Assembly: GCA_947176355.1 (NCBI GenBank)
Contig: CAMWQY010000026.1
Coordinates: 1 to 15,005 of the forward strand
Reading direction: 5' to 3'
Length of the DNA: 15,005 nt
Origin: an uncultured Porphyromonadaceae bacterium
Lineage (GTDB): Bacteria > Bacteroidota > Bacteroidia > Bacteroidales > Muribaculaceae
Part shown: positions 1 through 9,723 of the stretch, piece by piece
How positions within the stretch are numbered: the stretch's first letter is position 1
How the letters are laid out: each line of letters opens with the position of its first letter
The notes under the pieces: generated by a model
The model's input: the letters and a program-made list of their open reading frames with translations, nothing else
Database searches by the model: none
Told to the model about the DNA's origin: nothing
Made by a program: the position numbers and the translations under genes

Positions 1-2063
1 GCAAGTGGCTGGCGCAGCTTCTGACCCGGCTTCACTTGCACGGTACGGATCCTGTAGGCCTGTGGATTATCTTTCCAATGGGCATCAGGAGCATCCTCAT
101 AGATTGTGGCTTCATATTTCTCTCCTTTAGGAAGGAAGCTCAAGTCTATGACTGCCGTGCGGGCGTTGTCGTCGGTAATGGCGCCGACATACCAGTCGTC
201 GGAATTCTTATCCAGACGAGCCACGGTGATATATCTGTTCGGCTCTGCCTCAAGATAGCGGGAATCTTTCCAATCTACCGGAACATCCTTAATAAACTGG
301 AAGGCATCAAGGAAACGATCGTAGTTTTCCGGAAGGTCGCATGCCATCTGCATTGGAGAAGGCATCGTCAGGTAGAGGGCAAGTTGGCGTGCGAGTGTAG
401 TGCCTGCCTGAGAATCCTTGCCTTCACCATAGTAGCTCAACTTTGTCTCAAAGAGACCGGGGGTATAATCCATCGGTCCACCTTTAAGACGTGTAAACGG
501 AAGCATACATGTGTGCGACGGTGGATTGCCGCCAAACGACTCAAACTCACCACCTCGCGCCGACTCCTGAGCAAGCCAATTCGGATATGTACGGCAAAGA
601 CCGGTAGGACGCGGAGCTTCATGGCTATCTACCATTATCTCATATTCCGCAGCACGCTCTATGACATGACGCACATGATCCACCATCCATTGCGATGTAT
701 GATGCTCAGATCGCGGAATTATGGCACCTACGTATCCTGTCTTCACTGCATCGTAATTATTATCTTTCATAAACTTAAAAGCTCGGTCGAGCTGAAGCTC
801 ATAGTCTGCCGCATTGGCAGCAGTCTCATGGTGCATTATCAGTTTCACACCCTTTTCTTTTGCATAGTCGCGAAGGGCAGGAAGGTCGAAGTCGGGATAA
901 GGCTTGTCAAACAGGAACTGACGGTTCTTGCGATAGCTCGCCCAGTCTTCCCAGCCTTCGTTCCATCCCTCTACAAGCACACCGTCAATGCCATGTTTAG
1001 CCGCGAAATCGATATATTTCTTCACATTTTCGGTATTGGCAGGATGCCTTCCGTTAGATTTAAGCTTCGAATAGTCGGTCACTCCAGGTTTTGCAAGATA
1101 ATCATCTGAATAAGCCCAAGTCTTTTCATTACCGGTAAACATTTCCCACCATACACCCATGAACTTCATGGGTTTGATCCAGGATGTATCTTCTATTGCA
1201 CAGGGTTCGTTAAGGTTGAGCACTAATTGAGACGCAAGGATGTCGCGTGCATCATCACTGACTATCAGCGTGCGCCAAGGCGTATTGAAAGGCATCTGAA
1301 GGTAAGCACTTACGCCAAGGCGGTCAGGCACAAGATGACTCTTCATCGAGTTTGAAGCCGGATCCACGTCAAGAAGCATGGCAGGATATCCGTCGAGAGC
1401 TGCCTCATGCATATTGACATATACTCCGTCGGCTGTCTTCAGAAGCATCGGTGTCTGAATTGTCACTCCGTCTACACGCTGTGCCTCTGAATGGCGCTTG
1501 TATGATTTCAGAGCCTCCGGAAGATCCGTGAAGGTAGTTTCCGACCATAGATATTCATCAGTGTCATAATCACCCGGTATGCAATAAAGTTTATGATCTC
1601 CGGTATAATTGAATTCTGTAAGCTCATCCTTTACAGTCAGATAATTCGATCCTTTCTGTACAGGAAGTTCATAGCGGAAACCAAGGCCGTCATCAAATAC
1701 ACGGAATCTAAGAGTTAAGTTTCTATCAGGATTATCGGCTTTCAGGCGCACGGCAAGCTCCTTGAAATGATCGCGGACAGTAGCGTATTCACCCCATACG
1801 GGCTCCCATGTGCGGTCGATTGTCACTGTGTCGATTCCTTCGATACGGAACCCATCGGTAAAAGCTGTCTCGTCAGCCTTGATGCCCAGTCGGCTATCTG
1901 ATATCAGCCGTTTACCTTTATAATCGAGGGAATATACCGGTGTCCCTTGGGAGTCAACATCGACATTTAGCAGCAAGTCTCCGTTCGGGGAGGTGATATT
2001 CACCGCTGCCACATTCATCGCCCCGGCAAATAATGCTGAAATAACAAAAAGATTTCTCTTCAT
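1..2063 (-). CDS. susB: GH97 alpha-glucosidase, SusB-like (partial, C-terminus beyond window)
   Basis: Glycoside hydrolase family 97, most likely a periplasmic alpha-glucosidase releasing glucose from imported malto-oligosaccharides. The ATG at 2063-2061 opens a frame without a stop for 687 codons; B. thetaiotaomicron SusB is about 738 residues, so some 50 are missing. Residues 1-20 (MKRNLFVISALFAGAMNVAA) form a Sec signal peptide without a lipobox, pointing to a soluble periplasmic enzyme. An N-terminal beta-sandwich region precedes the (beta/alpha)8 domain, which holds KFMGVWWEM, VEGWNEGWEDW near 359, MHHET (E413), DSHEAPRPTG (E482) and ARGGE (E506). The spacings E413 to E482 (69) and E482 to E506 (24) equal those of SusB E439, E508 and E532, the catalytic glutamates of the inverting branch. 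It lies 10 bases after the GH13 stop, last visible gene of the susC operon. Function inferred from family and context. Confidence 0.93.
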   Translation of the reverse strand, partial: MKRNLFVISALFAGAMNVAAVNITSPNGDLLLNVDVDSQGTPVYSLDYKGKRLISDSRLGIKADETAFTDGFRIEGIDTVTIDRTWEPVWGEYATVRDHFKELAVRLKADNPDRNLTLRFRVFDDGLGFRYELPVQKGSNYLTVKDELTEFNYTGDHKLYCIPGDYDTDEYLWSETTFTDLPEALKSYKRHSEAQRVDGVTIQTPMLLKTADGVYVNMHEAALDGYPAMLLDVDPASNSMKSHLVPDRLGVSAYLQMPFNTPWRTLIVSDDARDILASQLVLNLNEPCAIEDTSWIKPMKFMGVWWEMFTGNEKTWAYSDDYLAKPGVTDYSKLKSNGRHPANTENVKKYIDFAAKHGIDGVLVEGWNEGWEDWASYRKNRQFLFDKPYPDFDLPALRDYAKEKGVKLIMHHETAANAADYELQLDRAFKFMKDNNYDAVKTGYVGAIIPRSEHHTSQWMVDHVRHVIERAAEYEIMVDSHEAPRPTGLCRTYPNWLAQESARGGEFESFGGNPPSHTCMLPFTRLKGGPMDYTPGLFETKLSYYGEGKDSQAGTTLARQLALYLTMPSPMQMACDLPENYDRFLDAFQFIKDVPVDWKDSRYLEAEPNRYITVARLDKNSDDWYVGAITDDNARTAVIDLSFLPKGEKYEATIYEDAPDAHWKDNPQAYRIRTVQVKPGQKLRQPL

Positions 2064-2073
2064 AATTTTGACT

Positions 2074-3399
2074 TTAGTTCATGATGATATTATAGCCATA
2101 CGGCTCAAGGTCGATAGTCACAGGGACTGTAACCTCTTTATTATTTATAACATCATTCATTACAGACCCGGCAAGAGTAATCGGAGTTTTTATTGTCTGA
2201 GTGCTCCCTGTCGTATTGACAGCAACCAGCAGACTATGTCCGGGTATGGAGCGAGTAAAACATACTACAGATGAGTTTGAGAAATCCTGCAGTTGCCCAC
2301 GCCTTACTTCTGATGAAGATTTGAACGCCGAGTTTATCGCTTTATACTCATTGGAAAGCGATATGGAGAAATCAAGCTTCCTATAATCAAAGAATGACAG
2401 TTTACCGGAAAGGCCTTCCACATCCATAGATGAATAGATCATAGGAGTGCCGTTGAGCATTGATGCTACTACATACGCAGCGCGAGCCCCCTCCGGAGTG
2501 CCATACATTTTAGCCACATTGTTTTCCGCTGCCACATCATGATTGAATACATATCTGAGTATGGATTTTCCATCCGGCACTTTTGCAAGGGCATCCTGTG
2601 CCTCCTTGACTGCCTCTACCGGTTTCCCTCCATTAAATACGGATGAAAGAGTCGGAGCACAGTTCCAGTCGTAGATCATGTCGAATCCATAGTCGTAGTA
2701 TGACGGGGATGCTGTCTCCGCGAGCATCATAAAGTCAGGATGCGACGAACGCAACGACGAGATAACATCGCTCCAGAAATCACCGGGGACCCCATCGGCA
2801 TAGTCGCAACGATAGCCGTCGATCTGAACCTGGTCTACCCAATAGAACATAGCATTTTTCATTGCCTCACGCAGACCGGAATTGCTGAAATCAAGCTGAG
2901 CCACGTCGCTCCAGCCTGAAGGGGACACAATGTTGCCTTGCGCATCTTTCACATACCAGTCAGGATGCTCCGTGATCCACGGACAGTCCCATGCAGTATG
3001 ATTTGCCACCCAATCCAGCATCACTTTCATCCCTTTTGAATGGGCATTCTCGACAAGTGCCTTCACGTCGGAGAGCGTGCCATAACGAGGATTCACAGCT
3101 GTAAAATTCCTTATGCAATAGGGAGAACCGATTCCATTTAACTCCCCGGTCTCATAGATCGGCATTATCCAGAGTATGTCGCAGTCCATATTAGCTATTC
3201 GTGACAGCTGATCCGAAAGCCCATGGAGGCATTCATTGTCTCCGAAGAATCTTGGATTTGCCTGATATATGACATTTGATGATACCTCATTCCCTATCAC
3301 AGGGGGATTGGGATTCTCCGGCATGTCAATCTCGTATGAGGTGCAGCCGGTGGCGGCAAATGCTGCCACCGCTGCGATTGTTGATAGTATCTTGTTCAT
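2074..3399 (-). CDS. GH13 alpha-amylase-family lipoprotein (operon copy)
   Basis: A 441-residue GH13 glycosidase, expected to cut alpha-1,4 bonds in starch or malto-oligosaccharides. The lipoprotein signal ends at C19 (AATGC). The conserved GH13 regions are complete: DWVANH at 129-134, GYRCDYAD at 195-202 with nucleophile D199, MMLAETASP with acid/base E228, and FNHD at 285-288 with D288 as transition-state stabiliser. Domain B is very short, and a C-terminal beta domain (about 365-441) closes the protein. It is much shorter than SusG (about 692 residues) and has no CBM58 insert, so starch binding may be delegated to the neighbouring CBM26-like lipoprotein. Acidic residues after the Cys (CTSYEID) might favour surface export, which is not certain. 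It starts 2 bases after the stop of the upstream gene (TAACTATG), suggesting translational coupling. Related to the GH13 at 11703-13133. Confidence 0.93.
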   Translation of the reverse strand: MNKILSTIAAVAAFAATGCTSYEIDMPENPNPPVIGNEVSSNVIYQANPRFFGDNECLHGLSDQLSRIANMDCDILWIMPIYETGELNGIGSPYCIRNFTAVNPRYGTLSDVKALVENAHSKGMKVMLDWVANHTAWDCPWITEHPDWYVKDAQGNIVSPSGWSDVAQLDFSNSGLREAMKNAMFYWVDQVQIDGYRCDYADGVPGDFWSDVISSLRSSHPDFMMLAETASPSYYDYGFDMIYDWNCAPTLSSVFNGGKPVEAVKEAQDALAKVPDGKSILRYVFNHDVAAENNVAKMYGTPEGARAAYVVASMLNGTPMIYSSMDVEGLSGKLSFFDYRKLDFSISLSNEYKAINSAFKSSSEVRRGQLQDFSNSSVVCFTRSIPGHSLLVAVNTTGSTQTIKTPITLAGSVMNDVINNKEVTVPVTIDLEPYGYNIIMN

Positions 3400-3401
3400 A
3401 G

Positions 3402-4829
3402 TTATTTAAGGGTTGCATTGTCAGGATTTGCAACGATGGTATAGTCTTTGTCGATAGTGATCGTCATTGCATCATACTGAGTGCCATTGTTGTCGTTGAA
3501 AATAAGATTCTCCGTCTCTCCATTTCCTTCTACGGTCAGCACCTTATAAGTCACTCCATCTATAGTCTCTGTAGCTTCAGGCTGAACACCGGGCCATCCG
3601 CCGAAAATTTCCTTGTCGCCCCAAGCATATACATACAGTGACGGCCAACCGGTATTGTCTTCTATATAAATCTTGTATTCCTCTGCAGGGTCCGGTTCCG
3701 GCTCCGGGTCATCATTACCGCCGGGGACGTATGTAGCCGGATCGATTTCTACTGCACGGTTTGACGAGAGTTCTACATAGACATCCCTGTCAAGACCAAA
3801 TACAACCACATCATCAATTTGCTTGCCATTGCCGTTGTTTAGAATCACATGCTCTTCCAGACCGGCATCGCAGTTGGCTGCTCCTAAATCGAAGTAAGTG
3901 TATGTAACGCCGTTGATGACTTGTGTGCCTGTCGGAGACATACCGGGCCATCCGCCGTTGAGGTCATTGACAGTTCCCCACATGTATAGATAGAGTTCAT
4001 CCCAACCTGAATTATTCACTACGAATATCGCATAACCATCGTGGCTTACCACTGCAGACGGATCGAACTCATTGACAGCGTCCGGAGTCAGTTCGAGATA
4101 GAAGTCCTGGTTAAGGGTGACGTTATAGTCAGGAAGCTGCTTTCCATCGCCGTTATTGTTAAAGATAAGGTTGAGGTTAAGGCCTTCATTAGCCGCTCCG
4201 GTATCGAAGTATTTGTATGTGACACCATCGATTTCCACCTTACCGGTCGGTTTGATGCCCGGCCAGCCACCGAATGCTTCGGCATCGCCCCACGCATACA
4301 TTGCAAGTTCATCGTATCCGGTATTATCCACTACATAGATAGCGTAGCCGTCATGTACGATCTCATCAGGATTTGCGGGCTTGTTGAAATAGTCTGCCCA
4401 ACGATAGACGAGGACATTGAGCCTTTCTCCAATTTTGGGAGCCTCTGTATGCATTACAGGAGTGTTTTCAAGAGATCTTTCTTCTCCTTGCTCTACGGAA
4501 TAGAATGTATATCCGTCTTTGAGTGTCTTTCCATCTTTGAAGTCGGCAGGATTCAGGTATATGCCCCACTTGACATCGGTGTCGGAGGCTTTCTCAAGTT
4601 GCCACAGGGGGTTGCCTACGGCTTCCATTCCTCCATTGAATTCACCGATTATATAGATTTTATCCGTAGTCATTGTACCTTGAGGCACAATCACTTCCAG
4701 TAGCTGGTAGCCGGGACGGAGTTCGAAGCGCGGAAGTTCGCTGTCGAAGATTATCTCGTCCTTGGTGCATCCTGCCAATAAAGGCAGGAGCATAAGGACT
4801 AAGAGTCCGAATATATTGAGTTTCTTCAT
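3402..4829 (-). CDS. Starch-binding surface lipoprotein with three CBM26-like modules (SusE/SusF position)
   Basis: A 475-residue lipoprotein in the place of SusE/SusF. The signal ends in LLAGC (C21) and is followed by TKDE, a K-D-E pattern like the Bacteroidetes lipoprotein export signal, so surface exposure is likely. Residues 30-150 are an N-terminal beta domain (DKIYIIGEFNGG...) that I cannot name. Three tandem modules follow at about 160-250, 263-361 and 384-469. Each has an aromatic/YVYAWG strand, a GGWPG turn, DGVTY or NGVTY, and a (L)IFNNNG-like strand with GKQ or GTQ. This pattern resembles starch-binding module CBM26. The second copy varies (LYMWG, HVILNNG). An acidic, proline-rich linker (DDPEPEPDPAEE, 373-384) separates copies 2 and 3. 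The likely role is to hold starch at the cell surface for SusD/SusC and the amylases. It lies 14 bases after the susD stop. CBM26 is assigned from motif memory. Confidence 0.85.
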   Translation of the reverse strand: MKKLNIFGLLVLMLLPLLAGCTKDEIIFDSELPRFELRPGYQLLEVIVPQGTMTTDKIYIIGEFNGGMEAVGNPLWQLEKASDTDVKWGIYLNPADFKDGKTLKDGYTFYSVEQGEERSLENTPVMHTEAPKIGERLNVLVYRWADYFNKPANPDEIVHDGYAIYVVDNTGYDELAMYAWGDAEAFGGWPGIKPTGKVEIDGVTYKYFDTGAANEGLNLNLIFNNNGDGKQLPDYNVTLNQDFYLELTPDAVNEFDPSAVVSHDGYAIFVVNNSGWDELYLYMWGTVNDLNGGWPGMSPTGTQVINGVTYTYFDLGAANCDAGLEEHVILNNGNGKQIDDVVVFGLDRDVYVELSSNRAVEIDPATYVPGGNDDPEPEPDPAEEYKIYIEDNTGWPSLYVYAWGDKEIFGGWPGVQPEATETIDGVTYKVLTVEGNGETENLIFNDNNGTQYDAMTITIDKDYTIVANPDNATLK

Positions 4830-4843
4830 TTTTTTAATTGATT

Positions 4844-6640
4844 TTAGTAGTTAGGATTCTGTACAAGACCTGGATTCACCATAAGGGCAACCTGCGGAAG
4901 CGGATACCATTCGTAGCGACGGTCGCGCTTTGCCGGCATTTCACGATCGGTCTCAGTGGCACGACCGAAGAACCACCACTGTCCTTGGGTAAACTTATCG
5001 AAGCGGCGCAAGTCAGTACGACGGCGACGACCCTCATCAAGGAATTCAAGACCCCATTCGCTGAGCATCCATTCTGCATTGAACGCATCAAAGCCGGGAC
5101 CCGGTTTTTCTATAGTTGCCACGTCAGAAGCTTCATAATAACGCTGACGCACTTCATTCACGAGTGTTTTGGCTCCCTCTGTGTTTCCAGCTCTCAGACG
5201 GCATTCTGCCAGCGAATAATATACTTCGGAAAGGCGGAACTCAACCTGATCGGCATCACGCCAGTCAAGGCCAGTCGAAGATGGATAGACGGGATAGCGG
5301 AGCACACGGAAGCCTGAGTTAGTCTGACCCCAACGAGGACTCATCACAGGCTCGAGGGCGCGTCCAAGACCAAGGAACGTACCTACCTGATCCACATAGA
5401 TCAGTGGCTTATCCTGAAGATCGGCATCTGCGAGCACAGGGGATCCTGTCTGATAATTGATCTGTGCGCCCATGGCAAAGATTCCTTTCCAGTTACCGGC
5501 AGCGTCGCATTGGAACGGTTGCTTGCGGATATCCTTATCGTTCATACGGTCGAAAGGAGCGCCCAATTTATCGCCATAGTCGAATAGGAAGCTCTTCGCA
5601 CCCTCGCTTCCGGCATTGGGGACGAGAGTTCCTGTATTGTCTTTCGAAGGCACCATGCATATACAGTTCCAGCCACCCTGATCACATGAGAAGTCAAACA
5701 TCTCGTCATAGTTGTAAGGAAGGAAGGGGGTGTTGCGGTTGTTATTGGTCATGCGCCCTGCTTCCATTGCAAAGGCAAACACCACTTCCTGACAAGTGTT
5801 GTTGTTGATTCCATAGATATCACGGTAATCGGAGGCAAGGTTGTATGTGCCGTAGTCGCCATTGATGATTTGCTCGCAAAGTGCAGCGCATTCATTGAAA
5901 CGATCCACTCCGGTGAAAAGCTGTGAGTTCAAAAGGAGACGCATCTTCAGCATTCTGTTCATGCCTTTGTTCATGCGGTTGCGGGTGCCGTTGGAGCCGT
6001 CTTCAGCTGTAAGGTCGTCGCAACATCCGTCAAGCTCATCAACGATGAACTTCCATATCACTTCGCATCCTTTGTTGAAGTCCTTGTCGGCTGAACCGGG
6101 GATTTCTCCTCCTACTGAGGTATTTAGAGGAAGAGCTCCACCCCAGAGTTCAAAATTATTGTAATAAGCCCATGCGCGCATAGTGCGTACCTCAGCAATG
6201 TAAGATTTCAATTCGGAATCTGTCATGCCGATAGATCCTGCGTTGAGTTTTTCGAGGTCTACGATAAGTGTATTACAAAGGCCGATGGTCTCCCATGCGT
6301 GTTCCCAAGCCTGTCGTATGATGACAGACTCTGAATTCCATGTCTGTGTGGAGAGTACAAACTTGGCTGCCTCATCATATCCCCAAGCGCCACCATTCCA
6401 AGTGCGCCATGCAATCTGGTCGGCAGGAAACTCATTAAGATACCAGAAATATTCAAGGAAACCGCTTGCTGCGCTTGCATAAATCGAAGCCACTGCGCCC
6501 TTGACGCTGTTGGCGTCCTGATAATAAGTGGTGGCGTCGATACGGTCGAATGTCACTTCATTCAGGTCTGTGCAGGATGTTGACGCGAGTGAGAACAGTG
6601 CCGCACCGAGCATCCCTGCTATATGTTTCTTCATTTTCAT
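4844..6640 (-). CDS. susD: SusD-family starch-binding outer-membrane lipoprotein
   Basis: A 598-residue SusD/RagB-family protein: the lid that binds glycan on the cell surface and delivers it to SusC. The lipoprotein signal ends at C23 (LASTSC), followed by TDLNEV, the usual start of mature SusD proteins. TPR-type helices are visible at EVRTMRAWAYYNNFELWGG and, nearer the C-terminus, FRLSEVYYSLAECRLRAGN. The family C-terminal signature is complete: EWGLEFLDEGRRRRTDLRR, then YPLPQ and a terminal NPGLVQNPNY. It begins 18 bases after the susC stop. An ATG two codons further in (MKKHIAG) is an alternative start. The glycan cannot be proved from SusD alone; starch is inferred from GH13, GH97 and CBM26-like neighbours. 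Confidence 0.95.
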   Translation of the reverse strand: MKMKKHIAGMLGAALFSLASTSCTDLNEVTFDRIDATTYYQDANSVKGAVASIYASAASGFLEYFWYLNEFPADQIAWRTWNGGAWGYDEAAKFVLSTQTWNSESVIIRQAWEHAWETIGLCNTLIVDLEKLNAGSIGMTDSELKSYIAEVRTMRAWAYYNNFELWGGALPLNTSVGGEIPGSADKDFNKGCEVIWKFIVDELDGCCDDLTAEDGSNGTRNRMNKGMNRMLKMRLLLNSQLFTGVDRFNECAALCEQIINGDYGTYNLASDYRDIYGINNNTCQEVVFAFAMEAGRMTNNNRNTPFLPYNYDEMFDFSCDQGGWNCICMVPSKDNTGTLVPNAGSEGAKSFLFDYGDKLGAPFDRMNDKDIRKQPFQCDAAGNWKGIFAMGAQINYQTGSPVLADADLQDKPLIYVDQVGTFLGLGRALEPVMSPRWGQTNSGFRVLRYPVYPSSTGLDWRDADQVEFRLSEVYYSLAECRLRAGNTEGAKTLVNEVRQRYYEASDVATIEKPGPGFDAFNAEWMLSEWGLEFLDEGRRRRTDLRRFDKFTQGQWWFFGRATETDREMPAKRDRRYEWYPLPQVALMVNPGLVQNPNY

Positions 6641-6658
6641 TTTGATAGGATGTTAAGA

Positions 6659-9625
6659 TTAACGGAAACGGATGTTAACTCCAAGGGTAAGCTGTGTCGC
6701 TGCCGGATATGCGGATGTGACATCGATGCCAGGAGTGATACCGGTGGAGGTCACGGCAGAAGGATCTGTGCCGGTGTATCCCGTCAGCGTGAAGAGATTC
6801 TTTGCAGCGAGATAGAATCGGAGCGTCTCCACTAAGCGCCGGTTTTTAAGAGGCACGGTATAGCCGATGGTGACATTTTCGAGTTTGAAGTAATCGCCAC
6901 TCTCGAGGAAGTAGGAGGAAATCACACCGCCTCCAGACCATACGTCGCGGTCTTTCAGATAAGTACTGCGCAGCACGTTGTCGCTACCGCTACCCTTCAA
7001 GCCCATTCCATATTTTCTCATGTTGAATATCTGGAAACCGAATGCACCATTGAACATCACATTCAGATCAAAGTTCTTCCACTTGACGGTATTGTTCCAA
7101 GTCAGGAAGTGCTTGGGAGCACCATCTCCAATGTAGCGCTTATCTTTTGGATCTGCTGCAGCTGCCGGAATCTTCTCCCCGTCTGCTGTATAGACGAGCA
7201 TATTGTGGTTGTCATCAACTCCCGCATATTCATATCCCCAGAACTGGCCGATGCGTCCTCCCTCCTCAACTCGGAAGAAATATTCGCTCGTGCCTACGCC
7301 CGGCTTCTGATAGAGGTCGAGATAGGAAGCCTGATAGATGGAATTTGAGAGTTTGGTAAGTTTGGTGGTGCCGTATGAGTAGTTGATACCTGTGGTCCAG
7401 GTCACCGGTTTATCTACAATAGCATCAGCAGTGATTGCGAGTTCTACACCGGTGTTCTTGGTCGTTCCCACGTTGACGAGGATCTCAGGATATACGTATG
7501 GAGGTTGAGGAGCGGTATAATTGTAGAGAAGGTCTTGTGAACGACGGTCGAAATACTCGATTGAACCATAAATGCGGTTGAAGAGCATGAAGTCTATACC
7601 ATAGTTGGTGCTGGAAAGTTTCTCCCAGCCAAGATTAGGATTGGCATTGTTGGAGGGTCGATAACCTGTCACCCACTCTCCGTCGATGAGATATGTGCCG
7701 TTGGGCGAATAAGTTGCAAGTGACTTGTAGGCATCGAAATCGCTTCGGCCTGTCATACCGTATGAAATTCTTGGCTTAAGGCTCTGCACGGTCTGCACAT
7801 AGTCTCTAAGGAAAGGTGCCTTTGCCATTTCCCATGCGAATGAAATAGCCGGGAAAGAACCCCATTTTCTGTCATCGCCAAACTTGGTGGAGCCTTCATG
7901 TCGGATAGAGGCTGATGCTATGAGCATACCACGCCAAGCATAGTTGACACGGCCAAAGAACCCAATTAGAGTCGACTGGCTCTTGCCTCCATACATCTGA
8001 GCTTTGCCGTCTGCGAGCCAGGTTCCAGATCCTATGCCGTTCCAAAGCGGCTTGTCGAAGGTGAAATTGTTGTTCTGCATGAACATCTGCTCCCAATTTG
8101 AACGCTCGAAGGAGTAGCCTGCAACTATCTTCACGTCGTGGTCGTCGTTCTGGAAACCATAATTGGCAATCCATTCCACTCGGTTGGTCCACCATTTCTG
8201 ATAGTGCTGTGAAGCACGTCCGGCATATCCTCCCCAGTATGATTCACCGGATGTAGTAGGAGTATAATAGTCGCTCTTAAGGTCGTTGTAGTTGTAAGAA
8301 TATGAAAGAGTTGTGCTGACATTGTGCATCTCGTTGCTCCAGATATTATATCTTACGTCGGCAGAGCCGAGCAAGTATGTCCTGTTGCCCTCTGAAGTGT
8401 TCACCTTAAGCTGCTGCACCGGGTTCTTGATGTCTGTCGGCGAAGTAGGCTGATAATATGAGCCGTCGGCATTGAAGACAGGTATTGTAGGGTTCATGCC
8501 GAGCGCAGTGTCAAACATTCCGTCATCACCCCATTTCTCCTGCACCTTGCGCGCATTGATAGAGGCTGTAATACGGAGATGATTGTCAAGGGCATTGGCT
8601 GCGATGGCAGCACGTGCACCGAATTCCTGACGTCCGCTTACTATATCAAGGCCGTTCGCCTTCTTCCAGTTGAGCGATGCTGTATAATATCCTCCGTTGG
8701 ATACAGTGCCGTCGATCGAGACATATTGGTTTGTGTCGTAGGAAGTCTTGCGAGTGATAAGGTCATACCAGTCTGTACTTGCACCATAGTCATTACCGCG
8801 TCGGGCAAGACGCCATTCGTATGGAGAGAGCACTTCGGGCTTGTCTTTGGCAAAAGCAAGAGCCGCGTATGAGTCGTATGTGATGACAGGCGCCCCTGCC
8901 TGTCCGGAGCCTTTCTTGGTGGTGATGAGAATGACACCGTTGGCACCGCGAGTACCGTATATTGCTGCGGAAGCGGCATCCTTGAGCACTGACATTGATT
9001 CGATGTCCTGAGGAGCGAGAGTGCGGATATCCCCTCCGGCTACACCGTCAATTACAATGAGCGGACCGTTTCCGGCACTCAGTGAAGTTGCACCACGCAC
9101 CTGAAGGGCTGCTCCCGCATTAGGATTCGCAGCTGCTGTGCTTGACACGTTAAGACCGGCAACCTTACCCGTAAGCATCTCCATCGGGCTATTCATAGCT
9201 CCTTTCTGAAAATCGTCGCGGTTCACCTGCACAATAGAGCTCGACACTTCCTTGCGGCTGATTGATCCGTAGCCCACTACGACCACCTCGTCAAGAAGCT
9301 CACTGTCTTCATGCATAGTGACATCGATTTTGTCGCGTCCGTTGACAGCTACTTCTACTGCCTGAAAGCCTACGTAGCTGAAGATGAGCGTCGCGTCGGA
9401 ATCGACGTCTGTGATTTTGTAGCTACCGTCAAGATCAGTCACGGTGCCATGCTTCTGGTCACCCTTCACCGATACGCTCACACCTATAAGCTCCTCTCCT
9501 AAAGGATCGGAGACAGTTCCGGTTACTGTAATCGGAACTGCGAATGCCATAGGTGTCAAAAGCAGAGCCGCCAGCCAAAGCAATAGGCTGAGAAGGACTC
9601 TGAGATTCCATGGTTTTTTGTTCAT
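6659..9625 (-). CDS. susC: SusC-family TonB-dependent oligosaccharide transporter
   Basis: A 988-residue outer-membrane TonB-dependent transporter that imports malto-oligosaccharides under SusD. In order: signal peptide 1-29 (cleavage after PMAFA), a carboxypeptidase-regulatory-like beta-sandwich about 31-105 (TVTGTVSDPLGEELIGVSV...), the TonB-box-like segment DEVVVVGYG at 112-120, a plug domain from about 121 to 240 (LTGKVAGLNV, ALQVRGATSL, SMSVLKDAASAAIYGTRGANGVILITTKKG), and a long 22-strand-type barrel ending in LTLGVNIRFR with the terminal aromatic residue expected for outer-membrane insertion. There is no STN domain, so no sign of anti-sigma signalling; control instead fits the SusR-like regulator encoded upstream. 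It is the first gene of the tight susC-susD-CBM-GH13-GH97 operon, and the 210-base gap upstream carries a candidate promoter. Confidence 0.97.
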   Translation of the reverse strand: MNKKPWNLRVLLSLLLWLAALLLTPMAFAVPITVTGTVSDPLGEELIGVSVSVKGDQKHGTVTDLDGSYKITDVDSDATLIFSYVGFQAVEVAVNGRDKIDVTMHEDSELLDEVVVVGYGSISRKEVSSSIVQVNRDDFQKGAMNSPMEMLTGKVAGLNVSSTAAANPNAGAALQVRGATSLSAGNGPLIVIDGVAGGDIRTLAPQDIESMSVLKDAASAAIYGTRGANGVILITTKKGSGQAGAPVITYDSYAALAFAKDKPEVLSPYEWRLARRGNDYGASTDWYDLITRKTSYDTNQYVSIDGTVSNGGYYTASLNWKKANGLDIVSGRQEFGARAAIAANALDNHLRITASINARKVQEKWGDDGMFDTALGMNPTIPVFNADGSYYQPTSPTDIKNPVQQLKVNTSEGNRTYLLGSADVRYNIWSNEMHNVSTTLSYSYNYNDLKSDYYTPTTSGESYWGGYAGRASQHYQKWWTNRVEWIANYGFQNDDHDVKIVAGYSFERSNWEQMFMQNNNFTFDKPLWNGIGSGTWLADGKAQMYGGKSQSTLIGFFGRVNYAWRGMLIASASIRHEGSTKFGDDRKWGSFPAISFAWEMAKAPFLRDYVQTVQSLKPRISYGMTGRSDFDAYKSLATYSPNGTYLIDGEWVTGYRPSNNANPNLGWEKLSSTNYGIDFMLFNRIYGSIEYFDRRSQDLLYNYTAPQPPYVYPEILVNVGTTKNTGVELAITADAIVDKPVTWTTGINYSYGTTKLTKLSNSIYQASYLDLYQKPGVGTSEYFFRVEEGGRIGQFWGYEYAGVDDNHNMLVYTADGEKIPAAAADPKDKRYIGDGAPKHFLTWNNTVKWKNFDLNVMFNGAFGFQIFNMRKYGMGLKGSGSDNVLRSTYLKDRDVWSGGGVISSYFLESGDYFKLENVTIGYTVPLKNRRLVETLRFYLAAKNLFTLTGYTGTDPSAVTSTGITPGIDVTSAYPAATQLTLGVNIRFR

Positions 9626-9659
9626 AATGTCTATAGTTTTAATTTGAATGTTGATTGGT

Positions 9660-9692
9660 CAAAGGTTAACTTGCATTGAAGCACGTTGCAAA
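9660..9692 (-). promoter_or_regulatory. Candidate susC promoter (Bacteroides-type)
   Basis: On the minus strand a TTTG box (9692-9689) lies 21 bases before AACCTTTG (9667-9660). The Bacteroidetes consensus is TTTG, 19-21 bases, TAnnTTTG, so only the first T of the -7 box deviates. Transcription would start near 9653 and leave a leader of about 28 bases before the susC ATG. No clear Shine-Dalgarno site is present, which is usual in this phylum. Confidence 0.55.
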
Positions 9693-9723
9693 GTTCGTAA
9701 ACCTTTTTCAATCAGTCAAGCCA

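Noticed and set aside
36..1109. Plus-strand open frame of 357 codons
   Set aside because: It lies fully antisense to the GH97 gene, whose catalytic motifs and exact glutamate spacings show the real frame. Its translation has no recognisable domain.
4041..4703. Plus-strand open frame of 220 codons
   Set aside because: It is antisense to the CBM26-like lipoprotein, and its length follows from the composition of that gene. No domain or promoter supports it.
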